Assembly (NCBI RefSeq): GCF_002979975.1
Contig: NZ_PCQD01000013.1
Span: 1 to 64,000 of the forward strand
From: Pseudomonas sp. MYb185
GTDB lineage: Bacteria > Pseudomonadota > Gammaproteobacteria > Pseudomonadales > Pseudomonadaceae
Direction: 5' to 3'
Length of the DNA: 64,000 nucleotides
The notes beneath the pieces were generated by a model. The model worked only from the letters and a program-made list of their open reading frames with translations. It made no database searches and was not told the origin of the DNA. The translations under genes were made by a program, and so were the position numbers. Shown here in pieces: positions 8,717-17,567 of this stretch (position 1 is its first letter; every line of letters begins with the position of its first letter).

Positions 8717-10913
8717 CGGCCGGTATCCGTTTTATCTGCTGGATTGATGATTCGTCGTACAGCATCGCCGGCATGGGCAGGCAAGCCTGACCAGTGTCCG
8801 GGGCCCGCTCCGGCCGGCGCACGATCTGCTGCTGCAGCAGCCGGCCCCATACCGATTGCGGTGCCGCCCGCCAGACCTGCCTGTGCAGTTGCGTCATGGC
8901 CTCGGCATCCTGCGCCAGCAACGCCAGCTCACGCTGCTCCAGACCGTCCGGCCCCTGCTGCAGACAGCGCTGACAAAGCGCATCCAGCCGCTGACGGCGC
9001 AATCCGCTGCGCCCCGAGCGGCCCAATGCAGTCTGCAGCGCATTATGCTGCGGATCGATCACCGACTCGCAGAAGCCGGGCTGCGGGCTACCCTTCAGCG
9101 GGTTGCCTACCAGATCATCCAGCAGCCTGGCGCCGAACACTTCCTCGGCGGTCATCAGCCAGCCATGGCGTTTCAGACTCAGGCCCAACTGCACACGGCT
9201 GAGCACCACGGAGATCGGTGCGGCGAAGATCAGCGGCAAGGCCACCGGCAGGGACCAGTAGAAGAACATCGGCTTCAGCCACAGTGCGAACAGCGCCCAC
9301 CCCAACCCCAGGATCAACCCCGGTGCCTGGTAGATCAGCGCCTTGAGCCAGCCGGTTTCACTGGTGCGGTTCTGCCCGGCCCAGCGCAGGTTCACGTTCA
9401 GCAGCGACTCGGCGACATAGCGCGAATGGGACAGCATGCGGATCGGCGCCAGCAACGCCGAAATGAGGATCTCCAGCAGCACGCTGCCAAGCAGCCGCAG
9501 AAAGCCACCGAAGGCGCGTAGCCGGCGAGTCAGGGCGGCATCGGCCAAGCCGAGGAACTTGGGCACGAACAGCAGGAACAGGGTACAGGCCACCAGGCTC
9601 ACCGCCCGGTAGGGTTGCCACTGCGGCCACAACGGGTGCAACTGATGCGGATCGGGAAAGTAGTTGATCGGCCACAGCATCAGCCGGGTAGTGGCAATGG
9701 TGGTCAGCACCAGGAAGGCCAGCCACAACGGCGACGCCAGGTAGGACATGATGCCGTTGAGCAGGGCCAGGCGATGGGCGAATCTGAGCTTGTGGCTGCC
9801 CAACAGTAGCCACAGGTGCTGCATGTTGCCCTTGACCCAACGCTTGTCCCGGGTCAGCTCGTCCACCAGCGACGGGGGCGACTCCTCCCAGCTCTCGCGC
9901 AGGCCCGGCTCCAGCCACACCTCATGCCCGGCGCGCCCCAGGTAGGCCGCCTCGACAAAGTCGTGGCTCATGATCGGTCCGCGAAACAGCCCCCAGCCCG
10001 GCAGCTTGCGCAGGCCGCAGTGGGCCATGAATGGCCGGATACGCAGGATCGCATTGTGCCCCCAGAACGCCGCCTCGCCCATCTGCACCGCCGCCAGGCC
10101 GGTGCTGAACAGCGGGCCGTAGAGCTGGCTGGAAAACTGCTGCACGCGGGCGAACAGCGAGCGACCATTGAGCAGCTCGGGACTGCTCTGCACGATGCCC
10201 ACCGCCGGGTGCCGTTGCATCAGCTGCACCATACGCACCAGGGTGTCGCCGGCCATCAGGCTGTCGGCGTCGAGTACCACCATGTATTGGTAGCCGCGCC
10301 CCCAACGACGCAGAAAGTCGGCGACATTGCCGCTCTTGTAGTTCAGGTTGACCTGACGGCGGCGGTAGAACAGCCGGCCTGCCGCCCCCAGCTGATGCAC
10401 CAGGCGCGCCCAGGCGGCCTGCTCCTGCAACCATATGTCCGGGTCTCGACTGTCGGAGAGGATGAAAAAGTCGAAATGCTCGATCTGTCCGGTGCGTTCC
10501 AGGCTGCGGTACACCGCGCTCAACCCGCCCAGGCTGCGCTCGACCGGCTCATGGTAGATCGGCATCAGGATGGCGGTCCGGGCCAGGGGTGTCGCCGCCA
10601 GGGTCTGCGCATCCTGCTGGCGCAGCAGGGAATACCGGTCGCCGCCCAGACGACGCAGGATGAATCCGGCCACAGCGATCCAGAAACCGAAGGAAATCCA
10701 GGCGAACAGGATGGCGAACAGCACCAGCATGCCGATCTCCACCCCGTTGCCGCCCTGATAGGGCAGCACCGAGAGCATGAACCAGCTGGCCATCAGCGTC
10801 TGTCCGCCGACCAGCAGCAACAACAGACTGCGGCGCAGCAGGGCCACCGTCCGCCAGCGGCGACGGGAAGCGGCCAGGTCGACCGTTTCGGCAGTTTCGG
10901 TGCGGGTCAGCAT
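8676..10913 (-). CDS. opgH: Glucans biosynthesis glucosyltransferase H
   Basis: Inner-membrane glycosyltransferase that polymerises the beta-glucan backbone of osmoregulated periplasmic glucans from UDP-glucose. The 745-residue protein has two N-terminal membrane segments, a family-2 GT domain with SDSRDPD and VVLDADS (metal/UDP binding), MSHDFVEA and the RW motif (DKRWVKGN), then a group of C-terminal membrane segments. It is about 100 residues shorter than enterobacterial OpgH, mainly at the N-terminus. The start overlaps the stop of the preceding 88-codon gene (TGATG), which indicates translational coupling in an opgG-small gene-opgH operon. Confidence 0.93.
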   Translation of the reverse strand: MLTRTETAETVDLAASRRRWRTVALLRRSLLLLLVGGQTLMASWFMLSVLPYQGGNGVEIGMLVLFAILFAWISFGFWIAVAGFILRRLGGDRYSLLRQQDAQTLAATPLARTAILMPIYHEPVERSLGGLSAVYRSLERTGQIEHFDFFILSDSRDPDIWLQEQAAWARLVHQLGAAGRLFYRRRQVNLNYKSGNVADFLRRWGRGYQYMVVLDADSLMAGDTLVRMVQLMQRHPAVGIVQSSPELLNGRSLFARVQQFSSQLYGPLFSTGLAAVQMGEAAFWGHNAILRIRPFMAHCGLRKLPGWGLFRGPIMSHDFVEAAYLGRAGHEVWLEPGLRESWEESPPSLVDELTRDKRWVKGNMQHLWLLLGSHKLRFAHRLALLNGIMSYLASPLWLAFLVLTTIATTRLMLWPINYFPDPHQLHPLWPQWQPYRAVSLVACTLFLLFVPKFLGLADAALTRRLRAFGGFLRLLGSVLLEILISALLAPIRMLSHSRYVAESLLNVNLRWAGQNRTSETGWLKALIYQAPGLILGLGWALFALWLKPMFFYWSLPVALPLIFAAPISVVLSRVQLGLSLKRHGWLMTAEEVFGARLLDDLVGNPLKGSPQPGFCESVIDPQHNALQTALGRSGRSGLRRQRLDALCQRCLQQGPDGLEQRELALLAQDAEAMTQLHRQVWRAAPQSVWGRLLQQQIVRRPERAPDTGQACLPMPAMLYDESSIQQIKRIPADGCLPDYSDHPGQ

Positions 10914-11179
10914 CAGTATTCTCCGTAGCCGATGCTGCCGCGTTGCAGCGGAGGTACCAGCGGCGGACAGACCGTATCCGAGGTACCTTGGCGCTGCAGC
11001 AGGCCACGCTGCTGCAGGGCTTGCAGGCAGGCACCGAACAGATCCCCCTGCTGTGCTGCGATGCTGTCGGCCAGCGCCTGCAATACCGCCTGTTGCAGTT
11101 CCGGCGTCAATTCCCAGCCGGCCCAGCGCAGCCAGGCGAGGACGCGACGCAAGGCATGTTCAGCGGTCGTGGCGCGCAT
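10913..11179 (-). CDS. Small protein between opgG and opgH, unknown function
   Basis: An 88-residue soluble, Leu/Gln/Ala-rich protein with tryptophans near the N-terminus (LRRVLAWLRWAGWELTP) and probably all-helical. No known domain is recognised. It starts 12 nt after the opgG stop, and its own stop overlaps the opgH start as TGATG, so it is almost certainly translated as part of the glucan operon. A role in OpgG/OpgH regulation or assembly is only inferred from position. Confidence 0.7.
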   Translation of the reverse strand: MRATTAEHALRRVLAWLRWAGWELTPELQQAVLQALADSIAAQQGDLFGACLQALQQRGLLQRQGTSDTVCPPLVPPLQRGSIGYGEY

Positions 11180-11191
11180 GCGGATCGCTCA

Positions 11192-12736
11192 TCATCGCAG
11201 GACCTTCAGCACATCGCTGCCCGGCACCAGTTGGTAGGTCCAGGTTTCACTCAGGGTCTGCTCACCTTCGTGCAGAAAGGCGCGGATCGACAGCGGCCGA
11301 TTGGCTGCCGGGCGTACCAGCATCGACAGCCGCCAGCGCTTGAGCTCGGCAACGTATTCCACGAACTGTTCCAGCAACTCACCTTCCTCCAGCGCAGTCA
11401 CCTGCCCGGTCACCGGCGCATCGGCGTCCTTCTCGGCCAGCGGGCCACCGGCAAAATCGACGATCACCCGGACCGCACCCTTGGCGTTGCCACCGCCGAT
11501 GCGGGTACCGTCGCCGAGAAAGCTGTCCACCGCCTGGGCCATGGGATTGCGCGCCAGTTCGGCGTCGCCGAAGCGTACGCTATAGGAATAGCTGTAGGAC
11601 TCCCCGTCCTGCAGTTCGCTGTCTGGGGTCCAGAACGCCACTATGTTGTCGTTGGTCTCATCCGGGGTCGGCAACTGGGTCAGCACCACGTGGCCCTCGC
11701 CCCAGTCTCCCTCGGGTTCGACCCAGGCGCTGGGCCGCGTGCCGTAGTGGGCCTCGGGATCCATGTAGCTGGTGAATCCGGTATCGCGCTGCAGCAGGCC
11801 GAAGCCCTTCACCTGCTGGGTGGCGAAATAATCCATGCTCAGCGCCGCCGGGTTGTTCAGCGGCCGCCACAACCATTCACCGCTGCCGCCGTCATGCACC
11901 AGCAAGCCATCGGAATCATGCACCTCCGGGCGCCATTCCCCATCCGGGCGCAGGGTGTTCTCGCCGTAGTAGAACATGCTGGTCAACGGCGCGATGCCGG
12001 TCAGATCGATGGCCTGGCGAGGGAAGAGTACCGATTTGACCTGCAGCGCGGTCTCATCGCCGGGGGTGACTTCGAACTGGTAGGCCCCGGTCAGGCTCTT
12101 GCCATCCAGCAAGCCGTAGAAAGTGAAGCTCTTGGCATCGGCCTTGGGCTTCTCCAGCCAGAACTCGATGAACGCGGGAAACTCCTCGCCGCTGGGCAAA
12201 CCGGTGTTGACCGCCACCCCGCGCCCCGACAGACCGAAGTTGTTGTGCCGGCCCACCGCACGGTAGTAGCTGGCACCGGCAAACACCAGGAACTGGTTCT
12301 GCACGTCCGGCTCACCGAACGGGAAAGTCAGCTTGAAGCCGGCGTAGCCCAGGTCAGCGGGCAGCAGTTTTTCGATCTCGCTGTTGGGGTAGCTGAACTG
12401 GTTCTTGTCGAACACCAGTGGCTCGGCCTGATCACCCTGGACGATATGGATATCCACCGCATGCTGGTAGAACAGCCCCGGCGGGATCAGCATCAGGTTG
12501 AACGGAGCCCCCTGCTCCTGCCACAGACTGCTCTCGGGCTTGAAACGGATGCCCTGGTAATCGTGGTAGCTCAGTTCCTGGAGGAAGCGGGGAATCTGCT
12601 GCGGCGCCTGCCAGTCGTTGTCCGCCAGCTTCTCGGCCTTGTCGACCACCGTCTGGAAGTCGAACTGTGCAGCCCCAGCCGTAAACGGCATCAGGCACAA
12701 CAGAGGGTACACCAGACGCTTCAGGTCCATCGTCAT
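11192..12736 (-). CDS. opgG: Glucans biosynthesis protein G (periplasmic)
   Basis: Periplasmic protein needed with OpgH for osmoregulated periplasmic glucan synthesis. The 514-residue product starts with a Sec signal peptide (MTMDLKRLVYPLLCLMPFTAGA, cleavage likely after AGA). It continues with the typical OpgG/MdoG start (FDFQTVVDKAEKLA...) and conserved blocks such as SYHDYQGIRFKP and a C-terminal Ig-like region. GGAG lies 8 nt before the start chosen. First gene of the opgG-orf-opgH group; the gap before it (12737-12823) holds only the probable promoter. Confidence 0.93.
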   Translation of the reverse strand: MTMDLKRLVYPLLCLMPFTAGAAQFDFQTVVDKAEKLADNDWQAPQQIPRFLQELSYHDYQGIRFKPESSLWQEQGAPFNLMLIPPGLFYQHAVDIHIVQGDQAEPLVFDKNQFSYPNSEIEKLLPADLGYAGFKLTFPFGEPDVQNQFLVFAGASYYRAVGRHNNFGLSGRGVAVNTGLPSGEEFPAFIEFWLEKPKADAKSFTFYGLLDGKSLTGAYQFEVTPGDETALQVKSVLFPRQAIDLTGIAPLTSMFYYGENTLRPDGEWRPEVHDSDGLLVHDGGSGEWLWRPLNNPAALSMDYFATQQVKGFGLLQRDTGFTSYMDPEAHYGTRPSAWVEPEGDWGEGHVVLTQLPTPDETNDNIVAFWTPDSELQDGESYSYSYSVRFGDAELARNPMAQAVDSFLGDGTRIGGGNAKGAVRVIVDFAGGPLAEKDADAPVTGQVTALEEGELLEQFVEYVAELKRWRLSMLVRPAANRPLSIRAFLHEGEQTLSETWTYQLVPGSDVLKVLR

Positions 12737-12823
12737 TCTGCAGTCTCCGTGGGCGAGGAAGGGTACTGACTGTTACGTGGTGGCACTGAGCATTTAGGTC
12801 ACCAAGCGCCGCGACAGTTCCAC

Positions 12824-13408
12824 CTAAAGCACACCGTAGGCAATCACCCCACCGATACCGAGCGTAGCAGCGTAGGCGATCAGAACCAGAACACCGTCGT
12901 GGGCGATGCGCGCCAGCCCGAAACAGGTCAGCGCCACGCCGGCACTGCTGGCAGCGAAAGGCACCGGCTCGAGCAGCGGCAGGGTTACCGCCAGCACCAG
13001 GCAGACCAGGGCAATCGGCCAACTGCCGGGGCCGTCCACCAGCAAGGCCAGCCGATGCTTGACGAACCGGTCGACAAAACGTGCCGGCCGGCGCATCCAT
13101 TTGGCGGCCTTGCTCAGCTTCTGCGGTTTGATCTTGCGTCTGAGTATCCAGCCCGGCAGCCAGATATGCCGCTTGCGCACCAGCATCTGTATGGCAATCA
13201 GGAACACCGCTATGCCCATGGTGGTCGGCAGACCGGGGATCCCGCTCAGGGGTGAGACCAGGATCAGGCCGATCAGCAACAGCAACGGACCGAAGGAACG
13301 GGTGCCCACGGTTTCCACCAACTGGCCCATGGACACCGTCTGCTCCCCTTCCGCAGCCTCCTCCATGCGGTCCAGCAGCTGTTCCAGGCTGCTCAGTTCC
13401 TCTGCCAT
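12824..13408 (-). CDS. Exopolysaccharide synthesis ExoD-like membrane protein
   Basis: A 194-residue ExoD family membrane protein. A soluble helical N-terminus (LSSLEQLLDRMEEAAEG) precedes several membrane segments with the family pattern TRSFGPLLLLIGLILVSPLS and a Pro/Gly-rich IPGLPTTMG loop. ExoD was linked to exopolysaccharide and alkali tolerance in rhizobia; its biochemical role is not known. Start at MAEELSS, with GGGAGGG eight nt upstream, preferred over a longer in-frame start at 13441. Confidence 0.85.
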   Translation of the reverse strand: MAEELSSLEQLLDRMEEAAEGEQTVSMGQLVETVGTRSFGPLLLLIGLILVSPLSGIPGLPTTMGIAVFLIAIQMLVRKRHIWLPGWILRRKIKPQKLSKAAKWMRRPARFVDRFVKHRLALLVDGPGSWPIALVCLVLAVTLPLLEPVPFAASSAGVALTCFGLARIAHDGVLVLIAYAATLGIGGVIAYGVL

Positions 13409-13463
13409 TGGACTGCCCTCCCGCATGGTGCCGACGCCCATGCCGCCGGCCCGCTGGCCTGGT

Positions 13464-13802
13464 TCAGATACATGGCGGCAGAAACAGCATGGGCATCGCC
13501 ACCACCAGGGTCGCCAGCGCCGACAGCAGGTACAGGCAGGCGGCGGTGCGCGCGAGGAAACGCCTGAGCGGCTCGGTCTCAGCGCTCTGCCAGCACCACC
13601 AGGCGGCCCAGCCGAGCAGCGCCACCACCACCAGCGTAAGCGGCATCAGCAATGTGTTGATCCAGGTCAGCGCGCCAGCGGCCGGGTCCGGTGGCGCCAG
13701 CTTGCAGGCTACTGAAACACCCCCATAGAGCACCACGAACCAGACAGCCCAGACGATCAGCCCGAGAACCAGGTGCAGCGGATGCGTGCGTGAGAATCCC
13801 AT
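13464..13802 (-). CDS. Small membrane protein of the cytochrome oxidase cluster
   Basis: A 112-residue protein with three to four hydrophobic segments (LVLGLIVWAVWFVVLYGG, LLMPLTLVVVALLGWAAWW, LYLLSALATLVVAMPMLF). It begins 9 nt after the fused oxidase subunit gene on the same strand with TAGGAGTG before ATG, so it is the last gene of that operon. I do not recognise a domain. Position suggests an accessory or small structural subunit of the oxidase. Confidence 0.7.
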   Translation of the reverse strand: MGFSRTHPLHLVLGLIVWAVWFVVLYGGVSVACKLAPPDPAAGALTWINTLLMPLTLVVVALLGWAAWWCWQSAETEPLRRFLARTAACLYLLSALATLVVAMPMLFLPPCI

Positions 13803-13811
13803 GTCGCACTC

Positions 13812-16316
13812 CTACCAGGCCATCGGCAATAGAATGAAGGCGGCAAGGCCGAGCCAGAACACCCCCAGGGTGTAGCTCCAGAACGGCTGCAACACCAGCG
13901 GCTCATAGGGCAATGCGGCACTGACGTAGCCACGCCGCACGCGCACCGCCTGCATGGCGCTGAGCAGCGCCGCCAGTGCCCCGTGGAACAGCAGATAGCC
14001 GAGCATCACCGTCAGTACCGCGTCATGGGCCGAACCGGTCGGATTCAACTCCGCCGCCAGCAGCACCCATACCAGCAGGGCCGCATGCACCGCACCGAGC
14101 AGCGTCACCAGCCACAGACCGCCGGCCAACCGGCTGCTGAGGCCGCGCCGCAGTTGCCGGGTCAGCCAGTGATAGATGCCCACCGCCAGGCTCAGGCCGA
14201 TGCCACTGCAGAGTAGCAGCGGCAAGTCTAGCGGCCCCTGCTCCGGCGCCTGCCACTGCGGCGCGGCGGTCCACAGGTAGAACCAGCCAAACAGCAGCGA
14301 GGCGTACAGCGAGCCATTGGCCATCAGCGTCAGCAGCATGCCCCAGCGCCCCGGGCCATCGCTGGTGCGCGAATGCAGGGGCGGATCACAGGGATCATCC
14401 GGACGCAATGGCGCCGCCTGCGGATGCCCGCCGTTGTGCCAGCTCCAGCGCAGCAGGATGAACGCGCTGACCACCACCGCAGCCAACGCCACCCAGTAGC
14501 TCTTGAGCAGCAGCCCCAGGCATACCACGGTCAGTGCCAACCCGGCCTGCAGCGGTATCCAGGAATTGCTCGGCAGATGGACACGCTCGCGCACCCGCCC
14601 GGTTACCGCATCCGAACCCCAGGTTTCCCGCCGCTCATGCTGGATGCAGGCCAGCGAGTGCTCTCCCCGCTCGATCTCGTCGGGCAATTGCGGGTTATCC
14701 CACAACGGATGCCGGCTGCGAATGGTCGGCAGACTGATGAAGTTGTAGGTGGTCACCGGCATGGCCACCGCCCATTCCAGGGTGTCTGCAGCCCAGGGGT
14801 TGCGTGGTGCGCGGCGACCGAAGCGAAAATGCATGCCGATATCCAGCAGGAACATGGCAATGCCGACAGCCATGATGAAGCCACCGAAGGTCGACAACAG
14901 GTTCAGCCAGTCCCAGCCGAGCCCCGCCTCGTAGGTGTACACCCGTCGCGGCATGCCCAGCAGCCCGGTCAGATGCATCAGCAGGAAGGTGACGTTGAAG
15001 CCGATGAACACCAGCCAGAACGCCCAGGCGCCAAGCACATTCGACGGCATCCGCCCGGATACGTGGGGCAGCCAGTAATACAACCCGGCGATCAGCGGGA
15101 ACAGCATGCCACCGACCAGCACGTAATGCAGATGGGCGACCACGAAGTGGGTGTCGTGTACCTGCCAGTTGAAGGGCACCAGTGCCAGCATCACCCCGGT
15201 CAGGCCACCGGCGACGAAGATGATCAGAAAGCCGAGGATCCACAGCATCGGCAGGCTCCACACCACCCGCCCGGTCCACAGTGTGGCCAGCCAGGCGAAC
15301 ACCTGGATGGTGGTGGGGATCGCCACCAGCATGCTGGCCATGGAGAAGAATGCCTGGGCCAGCTGCGGGATGCCGACGGTGAACATGTGATGCACCCACA
15401 GCCCGAAGCTGATGAACCCCATGACGATGACCGCCAGCACTATCCAGCGGTAACCGACGATCGGCCGCCGGGCGAACACCGGGATCAGCGTGGAAACGAT
15501 GCCCGCCGCCGGCAGGAAGATGATGTACACCTCGGGGTGACCGAACATCCAGAACAGGTGCTGCCAGAGCAGCGGATCACCCCCGCCGGCCACCTCGAAG
15601 AACACCATGCCGGCAGCACGTTCCAGCTCCAGCAGGATGCTGGCGAGAATCAGCGGTGGAAAGCCGAACACGATCATCAACGCCATCGCCAGGATATACC
15701 AGCAGAACAGCGGCATCTGCCGCAGCGACATGCCATTGGCGCGGGTGCGCAGGATGGAGACGATCAACTCGATGGCCCCGGTCATGGAGCTGATCTCGAC
15801 GAAGGTGATGCCCAGCAGCCAGAAATCCGAGCCTGGTCCCGGCGAAAAGGTGCTGCTGCTCAGTGGCGTATACATGAACCAGCCCGAATTCGGAGCGATG
15901 TTCAGCAGCAGGCTCGACAGGATGATCAGCCCGCCGAACAGATAGCAGTAATAACCCATGGCCCCGAGCCGTGGGAACGCCAGGTCACGTGCGCCGATCA
16001 TCTTCGGTATCAGGTACATCGCCACCCCTTCCAGGATCGGGATGGCGAACAGGAACATCATCAAGGTGCCGTGCATGGTGAACAGTTGGCTGTACAGCTC
16101 GGGGCCGACGATATTCTGCTCTGGTAACGCCAACTGGGTGCGCATGAGCATGGCCAGCACGCCACCGACCAGGAAGAAGAACAGCCCGGTAACGATGAAG
16201 CGCAGGCCCACCGAGGTATGGTTGACCGCCGCCAGGGTGCCGACTCCCGGCAGGTTGGCCCATACCCGTTCGAACTGCGCATGCAGCTGCGCCTTGTCCC
16301 CCTGCCGGTCACTCAT
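13812..16316 (-). CDS. Cytochrome c oxidase, fused subunits I and III
   Basis: Haem-copper terminal oxidase, 834 residues. Residues 1 to about 530 are subunit I: haem a His82 (TMHGTL), the CuB/Tyr crosslink motif HPEVY at 260-264, HH at 309-310, and the haem a3/a histidines in VVAHLHYV (395, 397). The remaining part resembles subunit III fused in frame. The K-channel Lys (bovine PTGVK) is Gln here (PTTIQ, Q338). The D-channel Asp (ARDLAFP, D111) and the HPE glutamate are kept, but the nearby channel asparagines are not. Start at MSDRQGDK overlaps the coxB stop by 8 nt. Probably an alternative aa3-type oxidase; electron donor not determined. Confidence 0.9.
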   Translation of the reverse strand: MSDRQGDKAQLHAQFERVWANLPGVGTLAAVNHTSVGLRFIVTGLFFFLVGGVLAMLMRTQLALPEQNIVGPELYSQLFTMHGTLMMFLFAIPILEGVAMYLIPKMIGARDLAFPRLGAMGYYCYLFGGLIILSSLLLNIAPNSGWFMYTPLSSSTFSPGPGSDFWLLGITFVEISSMTGAIELIVSILRTRANGMSLRQMPLFCWYILAMALMIVFGFPPLILASILLELERAAGMVFFEVAGGGDPLLWQHLFWMFGHPEVYIIFLPAAGIVSTLIPVFARRPIVGYRWIVLAVIVMGFISFGLWVHHMFTVGIPQLAQAFFSMASMLVAIPTTIQVFAWLATLWTGRVVWSLPMLWILGFLIIFVAGGLTGVMLALVPFNWQVHDTHFVVAHLHYVLVGGMLFPLIAGLYYWLPHVSGRMPSNVLGAWAFWLVFIGFNVTFLLMHLTGLLGMPRRVYTYEAGLGWDWLNLLSTFGGFIMAVGIAMFLLDIGMHFRFGRRAPRNPWAADTLEWAVAMPVTTYNFISLPTIRSRHPLWDNPQLPDEIERGEHSLACIQHERRETWGSDAVTGRVRERVHLPSNSWIPLQAGLALTVVCLGLLLKSYWVALAAVVVSAFILLRWSWHNGGHPQAAPLRPDDPCDPPLHSRTSDGPGRWGMLLTLMANGSLYASLLFGWFYLWTAAPQWQAPEQGPLDLPLLLCSGIGLSLAVGIYHWLTRQLRRGLSSRLAGGLWLVTLLGAVHAALLVWVLLAAELNPTGSAHDAVLTVMLGYLLFHGALAALLSAMQAVRVRRGYVSAALPYEPLVLQPFWSYTLGVFWLGLAAFILLPMAW

Positions 16317-17106
16317 CGCCAGTTGCTCCTTCCAGCCAGGCATCGAATTCGCTCGGCGCATGGGCCCGGACAGTGAATTTCATGTGCGCATGGCCAATAC
16401 CGCAGAATTCCGCGCATTGACCGTAGTACACCCCCGGCTCGTCGGCCTGCAGCCGCAGCACATTGGTGCGCCCCGGCAGCATGTCCAGCTTGCCGCCCAG
16501 CCGCGGCACCCAGAAGGCATGGATGACATCATCGCTGGTCAGGTGCAGGTCCACCGGCATGCCGGCCGGAATATGCAGCTCGTCACGCAGACGCAGGCTG
16601 TGGCCGGGATAACTGACATCCCACCACCACTGCCGGGCGGTCACATCGATACGCAGTACCTCGGTGTCGGCCAGCGGCAGAGGCAGCATGCGGTGCCCGA
16701 TGGGAATGCCGAATGCCAGCAAAAGCGTGATGCTGGCCACCGGCAGAATCAGCCCACCGCCGATGATCCAGCGGTTCTGCACCCGCCGCGCCTGCTCCTC
16801 AGAGCATTCCCGCGGTCGCCGACACAGGGCATACAGCCACAGCCCCACCACTACCATGAGGGTCACCACGGCAAAGCCGGCCATGGCCCACCATAGTGCG
16901 GCGGCACCAGCGGCGGACGGTCCGGCCGGGTCGAGTGCGGAATAGGGCCCGCTGCAGCCGCCCAGCAGCAGCGCCAGGCCGATCGTGCCGGCGGCTGCTA
17001 CGCTGGATGCATACGGCTTGCGCCTGCGGCGCGCAGGCCTTCGTCCAGGAGAACACAGCGCATGATGAACGAGTCCATCTCCAGCAAGATGTCGATTGGC
17101 GGACAC
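16309..17106 (-). CDS. coxB: Cytochrome c oxidase subunit II (CuA), lipoprotein
   Basis: Carries the binuclear CuA centre that receives electrons from cytochrome c. It has a lipoprotein-type signal (LALLLGGC), two membrane segments (WWAMAGFAVVTLMVVVGLWL and an LILPVASITLLLAFG stretch), then the cupredoxin domain with HAFWVPRLGG and the CuA ligands in YYGQCAEFCGIGHAHMKF. The start is uncertain: no ATG lies in frame near the signal. The first usable codon is GTG at 17106, inside the divergent DUF2231 gene, giving an unusually long Arg-rich n-region (265 residues in all). Overlaps the next gene by 8 nt. Confidence 0.85.
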   Translation of the reverse strand: MSANRHLAGDGLVHHALCSPGRRPARRRRKPYASSVAAAGTIGLALLLGGCSGPYSALDPAGPSAAGAAALWWAMAGFAVVTLMVVVGLWLYALCRRPRECSEEQARRVQNRWIIGGGLILPVASITLLLAFGIPIGHRMLPLPLADTEVLRIDVTARQWWWDVSYPGHSLRLRDELHIPAGMPVDLHLTSDDVIHAFWVPRLGGKLDMLPGRTNVLRLQADEPGVYYGQCAEFCGIGHAHMKFTVRAHAPSEFDAWLEGATGDE

Positions 17107-17541
17107 CCGATCCACCCCATGCTGATCCACTTTCCGGTCGCCGCGCTGATCGGCCTGATCGGTACCGATATCGCCTATGCGCTGACAGCGGATTACTTCT
17201 GGGCCCGCGCCGGTCTGTGGCTGGCCGGGGTGGGTACCCTCGGCGGCTGGGTGTCGGGCAGCGTCGGACTGCTGGACCTGATCATAGTGCCGCAGATCCG
17301 CCGGTTGATCACCGCCTGGTGTCATGCGGTGCTGGCGGTCATGCTGCTGTCGCTGGCCTCGCTCAACTGGCTGCTGCGCATTGACGCGGCGGAGACCGCC
17401 ATCCTGCCCTGGGGGCTGTACCTGTCGCTGCTCAGCGGACTGGCGATTGCCGCCACCAGCTTTCTCGGTGGGCAACTGGTGTACGACCATGCGATTGGCG
17501 TGGATTTCGAGGAAGCCCCCGAACCCAGACAACCGGAATGA
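17062..17541 (+). CDS. DUF2231 family membrane protein
   Basis: A 159-residue protein with four membrane segments and the DUF2231 opening GGHPIHPMLIHFPVAAL, with its conserved histidines. An AGGAG lies about 10 nt before the start. Proteins of this family often occur near respiratory or haem-related genes; function unknown. It is divergent from, and overlaps, the only available start of coxB, so the two 5' ends share DNA. Confidence 0.85.
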   Translation: MMNESISSKMSIGGHPIHPMLIHFPVAALIGLIGTDIAYALTADYFWARAGLWLAGVGTLGGWVSGSVGLLDLIIVPQIRRLITAWCHAVLAVMLLSLASLNWLLRIDAAETAILPWGLYLSLLSGLAIAATSFLGGQLVYDHAIGVDFEEAPEPRQPE

Positions 17542-17567
17542 ACAGCGGGCCTGGGCTGCCATCGGCC

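Noticed and set aside
10943-12769. A 608-codon open frame opposite opgG
   Set aside because: Antisense shadow without motif; opgG is clear on the minus strand.
14373-16127. A 584-codon open frame on the plus strand opposite the fused oxidase gene
   Set aside because: Composition (His/Gln/Pro/Asp-rich, no domain) is typical of antisense frames of a membrane protein; the oxidase on the other strand has all catalytic residues.
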